A stretch of DNA of 64,000 bases from Streptomyces iconiensis (GTDB taxonomy: Bacteria > Actinomycetota > Actinomycetes > Streptomycetales > Streptomycetaceae): assembly GCF_028657195.3 (NCBI RefSeq), contig NZ_JANCPR020000005.1, positions 124,001 to 188,000 on the forward strand, written 5' to 3'. Both the position numbers and the translations under genes were made by a program. Below the pieces are notes generated by a model. The model ran no database searches and was not told where the DNA came from. It saw only the letters and a program-made list of their open reading frames with translations. Positions 63,868 to 64,000 of the stretch are shown here, piece after piece. The first letter of the stretch is position 1. The number at the start of each line of letters is the position of its first letter.

Positions 63868-64000
63868 GTGTTTCACGTGAAACGCCGCTCACTTCTGCAC
63901 GGAATCATCAGCAGGGGCCGCGCCGCCGCCGGAGCGCGTGGCCGCACCGCCTATGAGCCCCGTTCCGGGGTGGATTCGTCCACAACGGAGCGGGGCTCGC
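63868..64000 (+). CDS. parA: Possible start of parA (partial)
   Basis: From GTG 63868 the frame is open to the window end: it starts FHVKRRSLLHGIISRGRAAA and continues through YEPRSGVDSSTTERG. The N-terminus FHVKR is encoded by the parS palindrome. Position after rsmG and parS is where Streptomyces parA lies, and ParA proteins there carry a variable disordered start. The ATPase motifs would be beyond the end, so the call is positional only. Confidence 0.45.
   Translation, partial: MFHVKRRSLLHGIISRGRAAAGARGRTAYEPRSGVDSSTTERGS
63870..63883. promoter_or_regulatory. parS: parS centromere site
   Basis: GTTTCACGTGAAAC is a perfect 14-bp palindrome identical to the Streptomyces parS consensus bound by ParB. 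It lies about 6.5 kb from oriC, where parS sites cluster. Confidence 0.97.

Overview
The window is a GC-rich actinobacterial chromosome segment. Gene order (gyrA-gyrB-dciA-recF-gnd-dnaN-oriC-dnaA | rpmH-rnpA-yidD-yidC-jag-rsmG-parS), very frequent GTG starts, strong G/C third-position bias, a DnaA with a very long Gln/Pro-rich linker, class E sortases, CrgA and a proteasome activator all point to Streptomyces or a close relative. The species cannot be fixed from the sequence. All boundaries come from reading the sequence; no database search was made.

Layout. (1) 1-9150: molybdopterin gene moeA, a TrkA-type potassium channel, a small zinc-ribbon protein, a quinone oxidoreductase, a Pro-rich surface protein, the proteasome activator Bpa, a SpoU rRNA/tRNA methylase and an HTTM/DUF5819 membrane pair. 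(2) 9300-14500: a five-gene phenylacetyl-CoA epoxidase operon (paaABCDE) behind a TetR-type palindrome, then an acyl-CoA dehydrogenase with its own palindrome. (3) 14600-19100: rhodanese, J-domain protein, HxlR regulator divergent from an azoreductase, an MFS exporter and tRNA-Leu. (4) 19400-27515: the growth/division phospho-signalling operon fhaA-fhaB-pstP-ftsW-pbpA-pknB. (5) 27600-32450: three class E sortases around a glutamine amidotransferase and two small membrane/coiled-coil proteins, facing crgA. (6) 32800-42040: a DnaA-box cluster, rhomboid, cyclophilin, a DUF5324-like protein, STAS protein, ATP-grasp-like protein, two-component system, two DksA/TraR zinc proteins, an MreB/Hsp70-fold protein and an Rv1733c-like membrane protein. 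(7) 42400-47810: tRNA-Ala, an HTH regulator, a second Ser/Thr kinase, a secreted membrane protein, DLW-39 peptide, tRNA-Ile and DUF3566. (8) 47825-64000: the replication-origin core.

Functional logic. Genes left of oriC (dnaN, recF, gyrB, gyrA) run leftward and those right of it (rpmH to rsmG) run rightward, so most are co-directional with the forks; dnaA itself points back toward the origin. A perfect 14-bp parS lies at 63870-63883, probably inside the first codons of a truncated parA. The fhaA-pknB block combines a phosphatase, a PASTA kinase and FHA readers with a SEDS polymerase and its transpeptidase. CrgA and the sortases extend this envelope theme.

Most unusual signal. At least nine genes have short tandem repeats rooted in their own 3' end, with the stop codon inside the repeat unit (3889, 5746, 5896, 35593, 37746, 39991, 43149, 47816, 55660). 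Units range from 9 bp (gyrA) to about 75 bp (dnaN) and are usually not multiples of three. I know of no named element with this behaviour. A second unexpected signal is a group of DnaA boxes next to crgA, about 24 kb from oriC.
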